NCBI GenBank assembly: GCA_003290465.1 | Contig: CP030759.1 | Coordinates: forward strand, 2,802,572-2,866,571 | Direction: 5' to 3' | Origin: Candidatus Sumerlaea chitinivorans | GTDB taxonomy: Bacteria > Sumerlaeota > Sumerlaeia > Sumerlaeales > Sumerlaeaceae | Length of the DNA stretch: 64,000 nucleotides | Shown here: piece by piece, positions 1 through 9,506 of the stretch | Numbering within the stretch: the first letter of the stretch is position 1 | Layout of the letters: every line of letters begins with the position of its first letter | Translations under genes and position numbers: made by a program | Notes under the pieces: generated by a model | The model's database searches: none | Seen by the model: only the letters and a program-made list of their open reading frames with translations | Told to the model about the DNA's origin: nothing

Positions 1-1072
1 CGCGCGCGGTCTCGGCCAGCCCCACTTGCTCCGCAAATGCGGCGAGTTCCGCACGCTCTTTGGCATTATTCGGATCAATCTTCGAGCGCCGCATCATGTA
101 CTCATACTTTGCAAGAGGAGTTGGGGGCTCGTTTGGGGAGTACTCCATGAAGAGCTTGTAGGCCTCAATGGCTTTTGCGTAATCGCCCTTCTCAGCGTAC
201 TGCCGATGGAGTTGATCGAGAATCACATAGATGCGCTGACGAATTGTCTCGCTGGCATACCGCGGCTCCTGCGCATACTTTAGGTAGATCGGCAAAGCTT
301 CGTCGTAGCGCTTGAGCTTGAAGAGTGCATCCGCCACCTTCAACTGATCCTCAGGTAGGGTGCTGTTCTTGTAGAAATTAATAACTTCATTGAGTTTTGC
401 AGGATCCCCTTCCCAAACCCGCACGAGTTGCTGGCGGATCTTTTCGTTACGGGGGTCCAGTTTGAGTGCAATCTGGAACTTTTCTTGCGCTCCTCCGAAA
501 TCCTGCCGATCCAAGCGGTCCATGCCCCACAGCAGGTACACCTCCGCGTAGGCACGACGATAGGGGCCCGTTTTTGGCGAGTTTTCTCCGGGGTCCACGG
601 ATTTGAGGAGTTTTGCTGCTTCGTCGAATTTCTTTTCCGCGGCGAGCTGGCGGGCGCGGGAAATTGCCTCGTCCACGCGGGCAAGAGCCTCGCGTTGCCG
701 AGCGCTTGCTTTTGCTTCCAGCGCAGCTTCCACCTGTTGTAGGGCCTCGGTCACAGTGGTGTTATTTGGATCAAGCTCCCGAGCTTTTTGGTAGGCTTCA
801 TAAGCCTTCTGAAGTTCATTCTTCTCGAAATACTGTCGGCCAATGTGGGCATAGCTTTCCGCCGCAGATTCCCGCTGAAGTGACGCAATCTTGTCCCGAG
901 GGATGGCGATATCCCCCGAGGCGGTTCGAATTGTGATGGTCGCATCCCCCGGGATATCTTTGATGATGATACCTTCTTGGGTTCGTCCGTCGGTGAGTTT
1001 TAGAATGTCTGCCCATCCCACGGAGCAGACAAATCCTAAAGCTAATCCGAAAAGGGCCACTTGTGTTTTCAT
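1..1072 (-). CDS. secreted TPR-repeat protein, partial (3' end beyond window)
   Basis: The frame is open from the ATG at 1072 to the left edge, so about 357 residues are visible and the C-terminus is missing. The N-terminus MKTQVALFGLALGFVCSVGWA is a typical signal peptide. A short beta-rich segment follows (LKLTDGRTQEGIIIKDIPG), of the kind seen in small SH3-like or LSm-like modules that precede TPRs. From about residue 70 there are helix-pair repeats of TPR type (for example YEAYQKARELDPNN and GGAQEKFQIALKLDPRNEK). It is divergent from the wzy-like gene at 1172, with about 100 bp between them. It probably acts as an exported scaffold or adaptor protein; a link to the adjacent polysaccharide genes is inferred from position only. 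Confidence 0.8.
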   Translation of the reverse strand, partial: MKTQVALFGLALGFVCSVGWADILKLTDGRTQEGIIIKDIPGDATITIRTASGDIAIPRDKIASLQRESAAESYAHIGRQYFEKNELQKAYEAYQKARELDPNNTTVTEALQQVEAALEAKASARQREALARVDEAISRARQLAAEKKFDEAAKLLKSVDPGENSPKTGPYRRAYAEVYLLWGMDRLDRQDFGGAQEKFQIALKLDPRNEKIRQQLVRVWEGDPAKLNEVINFYKNSTLPEDQLKVADALFKLKRYDEALPIYLKYAQEPRYASETIRQRIYVILDQLHRQYAEKGDYAKAIEAYKLFMEYSPNEPPTPLAKYEYMMRRSKIDPNNAKERAELAAFAEQVGLAETAR

Positions 1073-1171
1073 TGTTGCACCGCCCACTGTTTCTCGATCA
1101 GTAAACGACTTGCTTAAGCTCTGGAGCCGAACTATCTCCTATGCCAAAAGGAACGGCGAGCGCAAGTAAAG

Positions 1172-2620
1172 ATGATTGTCGGTAGCGCCAACTCGCAGCG
1201 GATGCTTTTGTCTGTGGCCGTGGCTACGGCTGCGAGTGTTGGCTTTGCGTTTCTGGCTTATGTTGCAGCTCGCTACGCCGGGATGTTGGGGATCGTAGCT
1301 CTCGCAGGGGTCGCGGTCGTGGCTTTGATCTCTGCGCTTCATCCGTTTGTGCCTTTTACCGTGTACTTTGGCTTGCTCTTTTTTGCGGACACACGCTTGC
1401 CGGGGCTGCCGATGAGCCTCAACCAGATCATTGGGCCTCTTTTTCTGCTGAGCGCCACGGCGTATTGGGCGCGTGGCCAGATGATGCGGCTTCAGTCCAA
1501 AGTTTTGCCGTGGCTTCTGCTGATGAGCGCTTATTTTCTCATCAATGCGGTTACGGGCGAGAGCATGGAAAATGGCCTCATCCAAGGCCGCTATGTGGTG
1601 ATCTATTGTCTGTATGCAGTGGCGCTTGCGGCCGCGATGAAGAGCGAGCGAGCTATCCTCGCTTATGCGTGGATCATCACGACTTTGTCGTTTGTGGCTG
1701 CCCTTGCGGGTATCGTAGAGGCCATTCAAAAGGGCACTTTCTTTGCACTCGCTGGGAAAATCACAGATGCCGTGCGAGTAAGAGGAGCAGCCTCGACCGC
1801 TGTGGTCTATGGATGGAATCTCCTGTTTGCCTTTCCCTTCGCCTTTTTTCTGTTCGCCGAGGTTCGGTCGCGGATGTGGCGAGGGATCGCACTTCTCATG
1901 GCCTGCACGATTCTGTTCGTCGCCTTGTTATCACTCAGTAGAACGATCATTGCGCTCGTTTTCATCCAGACGATTGTGTGCGCACGCCTTTTCCGATATC
2001 CGAACCGGCGTCGCGTTCTCGCAGTGTTAGGGGTTCTTGTCATTGTCGCTGCTGCACTGGTCATGCCGGTGGCTATCAAACGGTTTGTGGGGGTAGCGGA
2101 CTATCGTCGCGACTATTCGCTTATGGAACGGAGGGACAACGCGATCATTAGCCGCGAAGTGTTCAAAGCCCATCCAATCTTTGGCGTAGGGCTGGGGTCA
2201 TACTCGGCGGTTTGGCGCAATTACATCCCATCCGATTACCGGACATTCTTTGCTCAGTACATTGAAGCATCGCGTCCGCGCTATACCGATCAAGGCTACA
2301 TGCAAATCCTCTGTGAAGGGGGAATTGTTGGGTTCGGCTTGTTTGCGGCGCTTATTGTGGTCATTTTCCGGCAAGCATTTAGAATCCGTCGTCGCGCACG
2401 GGAATGCGATGACTCTTTCGCATGGAATCTTGCTGCTTTGGTGATTGCGGGCCTCAACCATCTCCTGTTGTCCACGCTGACCGACGACACCTTCCTCTAC
2501 GTACGAGTTTGGCTACTGTATGCGGTGGCCTTGTTACTGGATGAACGATTGCTTTGGCCGCGCACCGACAAGGAGGCTGTGCCAGGAACCACCCCTCCTG
2601 AGCCTGCGGGGTCGTCATGA
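1172..2620 (+). CDS. O-antigen ligase / Wzy-like polytopic membrane protein
   Basis: 482 residues with roughly ten to twelve hydrophobic segments. The larger soluble loop at about residues 300-390 carries the pattern seen in the O-antigen ligase/polymerase (Wzy_C/WaaL) family, with HPIFGVGLGSYSAVWRNY followed by RYTDQGYMQILCEGGIVG. Family members join or polymerise undecaprenyl-linked glycans on the periplasmic face of the inner membrane. The stop codon overlaps the start of the GT4 gene (ATGA at 2617), which implies translational coupling. Polymerase and ligase cannot be told apart from sequence alone. A second, larger member lies at 24019-26850. Confidence 0.85.
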   Translation: MIVGSANSQRMLLSVAVATAASVGFAFLAYVAARYAGMLGIVALAGVAVVALISALHPFVPFTVYFGLLFFADTRLPGLPMSLNQIIGPLFLLSATAYWARGQMMRLQSKVLPWLLLMSAYFLINAVTGESMENGLIQGRYVVIYCLYAVALAAAMKSERAILAYAWIITTLSFVAALAGIVEAIQKGTFFALAGKITDAVRVRGAASTAVVYGWNLLFAFPFAFFLFAEVRSRMWRGIALLMACTILFVALLSLSRTIIALVFIQTIVCARLFRYPNRRRVLAVLGVLVIVAAALVMPVAIKRFVGVADYRRDYSLMERRDNAIISREVFKAHPIFGVGLGSYSAVWRNYIPSDYRTFFAQYIEASRPRYTDQGYMQILCEGGIVGFGLFAALIVVIFRQAFRIRRRARECDDSFAWNLAALVIAGLNHLLLSTLTDDTFLYVRVWLLYAVALLLDERLLWPRTDKEAVPGTTPPEPAGSS

Positions 2621-3780
2621 TACGCGTCGCTCTCATTGCGCATTTGGCTGAGATTTCGGGCTCGGGGCGGGCCCTCATCCGAATGGCTAAAGGCCTCAAC
2701 CCCGACCAATTTTCGGTGGTGTTGGTTGTTCCCTCTGCCGGACCGCTTTGGGACCTTGCTCGCACCGAAGGCGTCGCCGTCGAAATTATCCCCAACCCAG
2801 AAGTGAGCATGCGCGAAGTGAGCTTCGCAAAGATACTCAAGCTCGTGGCTCAACGCTTACGCTACGTCCTTCGGTTGGCTCGATTTCTCAAAAAATGGCA
2901 AATCAACGTGGTCTTAGTGAACTCGACGGCCTCGATTTTCGCGGGAATGGCCGCTCGCCTTGCTCGCAAATCACTTATTTGGCATGTCCGGGAACTCTTA
3001 GAACGACCCGATCGGGCGACACGATTCAAGATGTGGCTCATTGAACGCCTGAGCGATGCCATTTTTTACGCGTCACACGCGAGCATGGAACTATTTCAGG
3101 CGCCGCGGGTGGCGCGTCGGCTGGTCGTACGGAACTATGTAGAAGTCGAGCGATTCCGCACGGCAACCATGAGTCCCGAGGTAGCAACCGAGCTCGGGAT
3201 TGCTCCGAAGGACATCGTCATCACCTCAAACGGCGTGTTTCCACGCAAAGCGCCTGACTTGTTTCTGGAGGCAGCCGCAATCGTTGGCAAGAGCACGGAT
3301 CTGCCGTTGCGATTCCTTCTTGTGGGTGCCCCGCCGGCAGGTTTGGAGGACTACTACGAACAGATGCGCACGCGCGCATGCGAGCTGGGGATTGGCGAGC
3401 GCGTGGTTTTTGCCGGTTTGCGTAAGGACATGGAGGCGATTCTGGCGAGGACGGACATTTTTGTTTCGCCGTCGCGCAATGAAGCCCAGCCCAATATCAT
3501 CAACGAAGCCTTGGCCGCAGGCGTGCCCGTAGTGGCGACCGACGTGGGCGATTGTCGTCGGATGTTGCGCGACGGCGAGTGGGGTTGGGTTGTGCCGCCG
3601 GAAAACCCTCAAGCGCTGGCTCAGGCTCTGCTCGAGGTGCTCTCGGATCTGGAGGCCGCACGCGCTCGCGCGCAGAAAGCACAGGCGGCAATCATCCACG
3701 AGTTTTCTTCGCCCGAGTTCTGGAAACCCGTCGAAGATGTCATGCGGGAGCTCGCAAGCGCCCAAAAGTCTTCGGGCTGA
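2617..3780 (+). CDS. glycosyltransferase family 4 (GT-B)
   Basis: 387 residues with the two-Rossmann GT-B layout. An N-terminal acceptor domain begins MIRVALIAHLAEISGSGRAL. The C-terminal donor-binding domain has ITSNGVFPRKAPDLFLEAA, RFLLVGAPP, and the nucleotide-sugar motif EAQPNIINEALAAG with the conserved E-x7-E spacing, followed by VPVVATDVGD. It should transfer a sugar from an NDP donor to a lipid-linked glycan at the cytoplasmic face of the membrane. It overlaps the upstream Wzy-like gene by four bases, so the two are one transcription unit. Donor and acceptor cannot be predicted. Confidence 0.9.
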   Translation: MIRVALIAHLAEISGSGRALIRMAKGLNPDQFSVVLVVPSAGPLWDLARTEGVAVEIIPNPEVSMREVSFAKILKLVAQRLRYVLRLARFLKKWQINVVLVNSTASIFAGMAARLARKSLIWHVRELLERPDRATRFKMWLIERLSDAIFYASHASMELFQAPRVARRLVVRNYVEVERFRTATMSPEVATELGIAPKDIVITSNGVFPRKAPDLFLEAAAIVGKSTDLPLRFLLVGAPPAGLEDYYEQMRTRACELGIGERVVFAGLRKDMEAILARTDIFVSPSRNEAQPNIINEALAAGVPVVATDVGDCRRMLRDGEWGWVVPPENPQALAQALLEVLSDLEAARARAQKAQAAIIHEFSSPEFWKPVEDVMRELASAQKSSG

Positions 3781-3931
3781 ATCGCCCCATGGAATCAACC
3801 AACACGAGCGGTAGAAAGTCATCGAGACCGGAGCTCCAAAATCGAGCCAACGTAAAGGAAATGCGGCAACGGCTGCGCGAACCGCAAAAGCCGCTTGCTC
3901 CGTCCCAATCAGAGGGTTAGGCAGAATAGTA

Positions 3932-6841
3932 ATGAACGAGCGCAAATGGGTGATGCGTAGAGCGCAACAGGTAGGCGCAAGCAAACGCCAGTGGGGCCTT
4001 TTACTCTGTGCACTTATCCTTACGAGCGTTTGTGCTTTGGCCCAAACGACCACCACCCGCACACTCATGCCAGCCACCACTGCGACCCTTCGCGCGACTG
4101 CGGACTTTTTCCCCGTCGTCCTCCAAGAGCGAGCGACAACTTTGCCTCTTGTCTCGCTGGTTGAGGGTGAATCCTCCGCCGCGCTTGGCTTGGTCACCGC
4201 CTTCGAGCTGCGTACCACCCGCACTGTTGCGGGTGAGATCGGGAAGGTCGAAGTCACTACTTCGACAGAGGCACTCATCGCGGAAAAAGCGGGCATCCGT
4301 CTTCCCGTAAAAGTGGATAAGAGCTCGACAGAGGCCACCGTTCGTCAGCTCGTCCATTTCGAGAAACAGAATCAGTACGCGGAAGCGTTTTTGCTGGCGT
4401 GCGAGCTGGTGCGGGAGAATCCCACAAGTGAGTTTGCCTACGACGCGGCGATTCGCACCGCCTTAGTGCTTGCCGGCGGAAGCCCAACCCACATGGAGCA
4501 GGACATCGAGCGGTTCTTCCGTCAAGCCATGCGGATTGCTGCGCTCCCCGGACGCTATTACGTGCAGCTCGCCCATTATTACGAACGGACTGGCAAGGTC
4601 GAAAAACTCCGGAAACTTGTCGAGGAATACGAAAAGAACAATGTGAAGGACCCGGACTACTGGGTCACGCTGGCCCGCATTTATGCTATGAGCGGGGACC
4701 TGCAGCGCACGCGCCTATTCATCGAGCGTGCGAGCCAGCGCAAGGTCGTGGAATTCCCACTGACGCTACTCGGCGCACGGACTTATCGCCAGCTTGGTTT
4801 GGCGGACAAGGCCCGCGAGATGCTTTTGCGCGCCGTGGATGAGGATTATGGGCCGTGGGAAATGCAGGCCCTTTTTTTGGAGTTTCTCCAGTTGCCCGGC
4901 AATAAGCCGGACGCATTGGGCAAAATGATCCTCGCCGCAATGGTCAACGAGGCACGTTACCGCGTGGCGCGCGGACTGGCGGACACCTTGATTCGCACGA
5001 CGGTGGAGCAGCGGACGTTCTTTGACTTGCAGGATTGGCTCGCGAAACGTGTGGCAGACAAAACAGCGTCCGACGTGGAAGTTTGGCTTCTGGCCCTTAT
5101 GTACGCTCAGGAAGGCGACGAGCCACGGGCTCTGGAATTGTTGCTTCAGGAACGGACCCGCACGACGCCGGTGATCGCTTTCGAGCGCGCCAAGGCTCTG
5201 GCTGCAGCCGGTCGCCATTCCGAAGCAATTCCGATTCTGAGCATCCTTTTAGCTGAACAACCCAACGATGTGGCAATCCGTCTCCTGCTGGCCCAAGAAC
5301 AAATTGCTGCCGGTCAGGCCAAAGAGTGTCTGGCTACGCTTACGCCACTGAGATGGGAGAAACTTTCGCGCGATGACCGCTTGCGGGCAGCCGAGGCAGC
5401 TGTCGCCGCGCTCGTCAAACTTGGCAATACGCCGCGCCTCATCGAACTTTGGCTCGATCTTACCCGCTCGACCACCTTCGTAGAACTCCAGCGGTTGGCG
5501 GATATCGTCCTGCAAGCTGTGCAGGGTTCTCCCGTGGCTGAGGAACTCAAAACACGTCTATCCTCACTCATCCAAGAACAAGGCCAGTGGCCCTTACTCT
5601 GGCTCTATGCTCGACTCGTCGGGCGCGAAGGCGACCACAAATCAGAAATGCAGTATTACTCGCGTTACGTGGAGCATGTCGGGGATGACACCGAGCTCTT
5701 GCGTTTTGTGGCGCATCTTTCGATCGAATATGCTACTCTGCCGTTGAAAATCGAAGCCACTCGCGATCGCACGACCTCAGCCGCCATTCGTGTCCTTGAC
5801 GCCTCGTATTCGGATCTTGCGATCGACCTCTATAAGCGCCTGATTGCGCTCCAGCCGATGGTGGCCGAGAATTATGCCGCCTTGATGCGAATCTATCAGA
5901 TGCGAGGGGAGGTGGAGGCAGCAAAGAAAGTCGCCGCGGAAGTCGCGCAACGGGATCCTGACTCACCTAAAACACTCGCTATCGCAGCTTCTATCCTTGA
6001 CGAAAACGGGTTCATTCCTGAGGCGCTGCACTTCTATGAGAGGTCGCTGCGAGCGGATCCAACCAATTTCGCGGTTTGGATGAAATATGCGGAGGCACTT
6101 CGTGCCGCAGGTCAACGCACCGAGGCCGAGATCATCTATAAGAAAATTCTCGAAGAAGGCTACAACAGCAGACCCTACAATCAGCCAGCAATCCTCGCGG
6201 CTCTTTACCGCACCGCGCTTGAGACGAACCGCACGCACGAATTGGTGAATTATCTCTATGGATTGCGCACCCACAGCATCCCCGGTAAACCGGAGTTCCT
6301 TCTTAGCACTTCGAAGCTCTTCATCCAACTCCGAGAGTTTGAGAAGGCGGGTGAACTCATCAGCCAGTTCCAAAAGGAGTTCGCGACAAGCAATCTTTTG
6401 GAAGAAAGCTATTTGTTGCGTGGGCAAGTGTGGTTTAGCCGCGGCGATATTCCGCGCGCAATCGAAGCCTACCGCGAGGCTGCTACGCGGTTCGCCGGGT
6501 CCCCAACCGCAATTTCAGCAGGATTCAACATCGCCGTCGCGTACGCTCATGCGGGAAAAATTCAGGAAGCCCTCGCTGCGTTTGAAGACCTTGCCCGCCG
6601 CCACCCGACAGATGACAAAGCTCAATCTGCACTTTACGAAGCTGCCGTGCTCTGCTGGCGCTTTTATGGAGATTCTCAACGTTGTGCGCAATACCTCGAA
6701 CGCTATCTTGCTGCCCGCACTCTCGATTTTGCATTGCGTAAAACCGTTCGCGATGCTCTGAAGCGCATTCAGGCGGGCCAACCACCGTTTGGGGAGGCTG
6801 CCGCTCAAGCTCGCGACAGCCAAACGACGTCGGGGCTGTGA
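3932..6841 (+). CDS. large secreted TPR-repeat protein
   Basis: 969 residues. The N-terminus has a basic stretch and a hydrophobic core (QWGLLLCALILTSVCALAQ, residues about 20-38) ending in a likely signal-peptidase site. From about residue 140 to 960 the protein is almost entirely helical hairpins of TPR type, including YAEAFLLACELVRENPTS, PEALHFYERSLRADPTNF and EALAAFEDLARRHPTDDK. No catalytic motif is visible. Such long periplasmic TPR proteins often accompany polysaccharide synthesis and export systems as scaffolds. About 150 bp without a recognisable gene separates it from the GT4 gene; it is followed at 37 bp by the GHL10-like gene on the same strand. A role in glycan assembly is inferred from position. 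Confidence 0.8.
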   Translation: MNERKWVMRRAQQVGASKRQWGLLLCALILTSVCALAQTTTTRTLMPATTATLRATADFFPVVLQERATTLPLVSLVEGESSAALGLVTAFELRTTRTVAGEIGKVEVTTSTEALIAEKAGIRLPVKVDKSSTEATVRQLVHFEKQNQYAEAFLLACELVRENPTSEFAYDAAIRTALVLAGGSPTHMEQDIERFFRQAMRIAALPGRYYVQLAHYYERTGKVEKLRKLVEEYEKNNVKDPDYWVTLARIYAMSGDLQRTRLFIERASQRKVVEFPLTLLGARTYRQLGLADKAREMLLRAVDEDYGPWEMQALFLEFLQLPGNKPDALGKMILAAMVNEARYRVARGLADTLIRTTVEQRTFFDLQDWLAKRVADKTASDVEVWLLALMYAQEGDEPRALELLLQERTRTTPVIAFERAKALAAAGRHSEAIPILSILLAEQPNDVAIRLLLAQEQIAAGQAKECLATLTPLRWEKLSRDDRLRAAEAAVAALVKLGNTPRLIELWLDLTRSTTFVELQRLADIVLQAVQGSPVAEELKTRLSSLIQEQGQWPLLWLYARLVGREGDHKSEMQYYSRYVEHVGDDTELLRFVAHLSIEYATLPLKIEATRDRTTSAAIRVLDASYSDLAIDLYKRLIALQPMVAENYAALMRIYQMRGEVEAAKKVAAEVAQRDPDSPKTLAIAASILDENGFIPEALHFYERSLRADPTNFAVWMKYAEALRAAGQRTEAEIIYKKILEEGYNSRPYNQPAILAALYRTALETNRTHELVNYLYGLRTHSIPGKPEFLLSTSKLFIQLREFEKAGELISQFQKEFATSNLLEESYLLRGQVWFSRGDIPRAIEAYREAATRFAGSPTAISAGFNIAVAYAHAGKIQEALAAFEDLARRHPTDDKAQSALYEAAVLCWRFYGDSQRCAQYLERYLAARTLDFALRKTVRDALKRIQAGQPPFGEAAAQARDSQTTSGL

Positions 6842-6877
6842 GCAGAAGAGTTGTGAACGCCAGAAAGGAGAATCACG

Positions 6878-8578
6878 ATGTTCTCTGGGTGTGCTGGGGG
6901 AGCAAAGTTCGCAACCGGGCATCTTAGCCAAACGCTTCCAAAGACCACGCTCGTGATCTGCCTGCTACTGGTGGCTCTGTTTTGGGAGCCACTATTGGGC
7001 TTCGGTGCCCGGACGCGACGGGATAGCACTTCGCGAGGCCGCACGGCCGAGAGCATTCACAAAACCCGTTGCCACCCATATCCTTTGAAGATTCTGTGGC
7101 TGGACAATGAGTCGTCGACTGCACTCCTCGACTCGCGGCAAAAAGTAGCCCTGTTTCTTGAGAAGGCCCGGGACGCTGGCTTCAATGTGGTGGTACCAGA
7201 CGTCAAGAATTACATGGGATTTGGTTTCTACCGAAGCTCGATCTTGCCACGAGCAAGTTCCGTGGGCGGAGCCCCCTATCCGAAAGATTTTGATTTTTTG
7301 GCCGCGGTGGTTGAGGAGGCACTCGCGCGAGGGCTTCACGTCCACGCTGGGATTAACCTTTTCTCCGAGGGAGGGAAAGGACTGCTTCCTTCCCAGCGGG
7401 TTGGACCTATCTATGAGCACCCGGAGTGGCAGACGGTACTTTATGATCGTTGGGCCCAACTCAGTTTCTCCACCGGCCTTACCACTCGAACACTTGCTGT
7501 GAACTCGCGCGGCTCATCGGGGATTAGCGTGTATACACCTCGCACTGGTGAACAGCTCACCTCCGCGGTGCTCTTGCCCCGCCTCCCGGCAAGCGTGTGC
7601 GTCGTCACGCAAGGCCGGGTGACTTCGGTCCTTGCCGACGATCAGGTCTCAACGCATGGGATCGCCATCCCAACGGACGGATATGTGGTACTCGCGGAAG
7701 ATCCCTTGGCCGGAGCACTCCTGTGCGCGGTTCCGCTTTCCACCACCGCGACGCTCGAAAGTGTGGCACTACGCGTGCCCTCGGCAGATTATCCGGCTGG
7801 GATGCTCGTTTATACCAACCCCGCACGTGCCGACGTTCAGAAACGCAACCTCGCTGTCATCGAGGAAATCCTGAAGCAGTATCCGGTAGAGGGGGTGGTG
7901 CTCGACCGCGGACGTTTCGATAACTTCAAAGCAGATTTTAGCGACGAGTCGCTTGCTGAGTTTGCAAAGTCGCTTGAGCGAAAGAGCGTAAAACCGGAGG
8001 AAATCTATGATCCGGCGGACCCTCTCACGGGCACGCCGCGGCGCGAGGGGCCCCTCTTTGCCCAGTGGCTGACGTGGCGCGCTCGAGTCATCCAAAACTT
8101 CATGGAGCAGGCCAATGCCACCGTTCGTAAATATCCAAACCGTTGCTTTGGGGATTACGTTGGCGGTTGGTATGAGTCGTACTGGGAAGTGGGTGCGAAT
8201 TGGGCCATTCCCGATTTTGATCCGCAACGCAACTTTCCCACACTGCCAGCGGATTACCGTCGCACCGCGTATGCCCACCTTCTGGACTATCTTTCGCCCG
8301 GTCTCTATTATCGAAAGGTGCTTGGCCCGGCGGGAGAGAAACCAACGGTGGAGAGCGGGCTGGAACTTGTCCGACGCGTGACGGGAGGCCGGGTACAATT
8401 GGCGCCAGGCATTTACCCACCAATCCATGCGACCCCCGAAGATGTGGAAGCAGCCGTGCGCTTGTGCATTCAGCGAACTGGTGGCGTGATGGTGTTCTCG
8501 CATACCACCTTGGAAAACAAGAAACTGTGGGATGTGGTGCGGCGCGCACTCGATGCAGTCCCGCAACTCCTCGAGTAG
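6878..8578 (+). CDS. secreted GHL10-like (family 10-like) glycoside hydrolase
   Basis: 566 residues, preceded by a good RBS (AAAGGAG, seven bases before the ATG). A hydrophobic segment at residues about 25-45 is a signal peptide or anchor. The rest resembles the GHL10/DUF187 TIM-barrel family: ARDAGFNVVVPDVKNYMGF, GLHVHAGINLFSEGG, and YEHPEWQTVLYD, where family members read 'P..H.EW'. Further along are VEGVVLDRGRF and the late barrel strand CFGDYVGGWYESYWEVGANW. Family members are predicted to cleave glycans at the cell surface, but few have known substrates. It sits between a TPR protein and the Wzm/Wzt exporter, so it may trim or process the exported polysaccharide (inference). Confidence 0.75.
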   Translation: MFSGCAGGAKFATGHLSQTLPKTTLVICLLLVALFWEPLLGFGARTRRDSTSRGRTAESIHKTRCHPYPLKILWLDNESSTALLDSRQKVALFLEKARDAGFNVVVPDVKNYMGFGFYRSSILPRASSVGGAPYPKDFDFLAAVVEEALARGLHVHAGINLFSEGGKGLLPSQRVGPIYEHPEWQTVLYDRWAQLSFSTGLTTRTLAVNSRGSSGISVYTPRTGEQLTSAVLLPRLPASVCVVTQGRVTSVLADDQVSTHGIAIPTDGYVVLAEDPLAGALLCAVPLSTTATLESVALRVPSADYPAGMLVYTNPARADVQKRNLAVIEEILKQYPVEGVVLDRGRFDNFKADFSDESLAEFAKSLERKSVKPEEIYDPADPLTGTPRREGPLFAQWLTWRARVIQNFMEQANATVRKYPNRCFGDYVGGWYESYWEVGANWAIPDFDPQRNFPTLPADYRRTAYAHLLDYLSPGLYYRKVLGPAGEKPTVESGLELVRRVTGGRVQLAPGIYPPIHATPEDVEAAVRLCIQRTGGVMVFSHTTLENKKLWDVVRRALDAVPQLLE

Positions 8579-8681
8579 CACAGGGCCACGGGAGGAGTTT
8601 GGTGGTGCTCAGTGTTGATTTTGTCTTGCGCCCTCTCAGTGTGAAGTCGTGTTTAGCATGCAGGCAGCTCGAGCAACCACA

Positions 8682-9503
8682 ATGACAGAACCGTTCCAAC
8701 CACTTGAGATAGAAATCGTACGCCACCGCAGGCTCTTGTGGATGTTTCTCAAGCATGAGGTCCGCGCGCGCTACGTTGGCTCGGCACTGGGTTTCTTTTG
8801 GGCGATCATTCACCCGCTGATTTTGCTGGGCCTCTATATCTTGGTATTCTCCGCGCTCATGCCAAGTGGAAGCCGCCTACCTATCCGCGACACGACAGCG
8901 AATTATGCCGTGTTCCTGTGCCCGGCCCTTTTTGCGTGGAATTGGCTCTACGAATCGCTCGTCTCCGCCTGTCACTCCGTGACGAGCCATAGCGCGCTAA
9001 TTCGAAAAGTTGTGTTTCCGAGTGGGATTCTGCCGCTGGTGAGCGTGGGAGTGGGAATTTTGCCCTTTGCTGTCGTGCTCTCCGTTTTCATTCTATTCGC
9101 TCTGGCAAGTGGCGCGATCGCGGCGAAAGGACTCTTTTGGCTGCCGCTACTCGTCCTTTTGCAGTGTGGGTTGGCACTTGGGCCAGCCTATTTGCTTGCC
9201 GTGATGAATGTTTTCCTGCGCGACACGGCCCAAGTGGTAGTAGCCTTGCTTCAAGTGCTTTTTTGGGCGACACCGATCGTCTACCCCGCTACAGCCCTGA
9301 CGAATCAATTCTCGTGGTTAGGATGGTGGTTTGCGCTCAACCCCGTGGCTCGGCTTGTCGAGGCGTATCGGGACGTAATCGTTGCGGGGCGCCCACCCGC
9401 AACCGAGAGCGTGCTTTACCTTGGGTGTCTTGCGATTTTACTGTACTATGTCGGCCGCACGGTTTTCGAGCGCTCACGAAGTCAACTTGTGGATGAGGCG
9501 TGA
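8682..9503 (+). CDS. wzm: ABC-2 type polysaccharide export permease (Wzm-like)
   Basis: About 273 residues with six hydrophobic segments and the typical N-terminal interface pattern of polysaccharide exporters, LLWMFLKHEVRARYVGSALG followed by FFWAIIHPL. With the ATPase that begins four bases after its stop codon it should form the Wzm-Wzt transporter that moves undecaprenyl-linked polysaccharide across the inner membrane. The start is uncertain: GTG 8649 and ATG 8658 are also in frame and none of the three has a clear Shine-Dalgarno. I prefer ATG 8682 because MTEPFQPLEIEIVRHRRLL matches where homologs begin. Confidence 0.88.
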   Translation: MTEPFQPLEIEIVRHRRLLWMFLKHEVRARYVGSALGFFWAIIHPLILLGLYILVFSALMPSGSRLPIRDTTANYAVFLCPALFAWNWLYESLVSACHSVTSHSALIRKVVFPSGILPLVSVGVGILPFAVVLSVFILFALASGAIAAKGLFWLPLLVLLQCGLALGPAYLLAVMNVFLRDTAQVVVALLQVLFWATPIVYPATALTNQFSWLGWWFALNPVARLVEAYRDVIVAGRPPATESVLYLGCLAILLYYVGRTVFERSRSQLVDEA

Positions 9504-9506
9504 CGA

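Noticed and set aside
3226-4338. 370-residue minus-strand frame
   Set aside because: It is antisense to the well-supported GT4 and TPR genes; composition is that of a shadow frame and no motif is recognisable.
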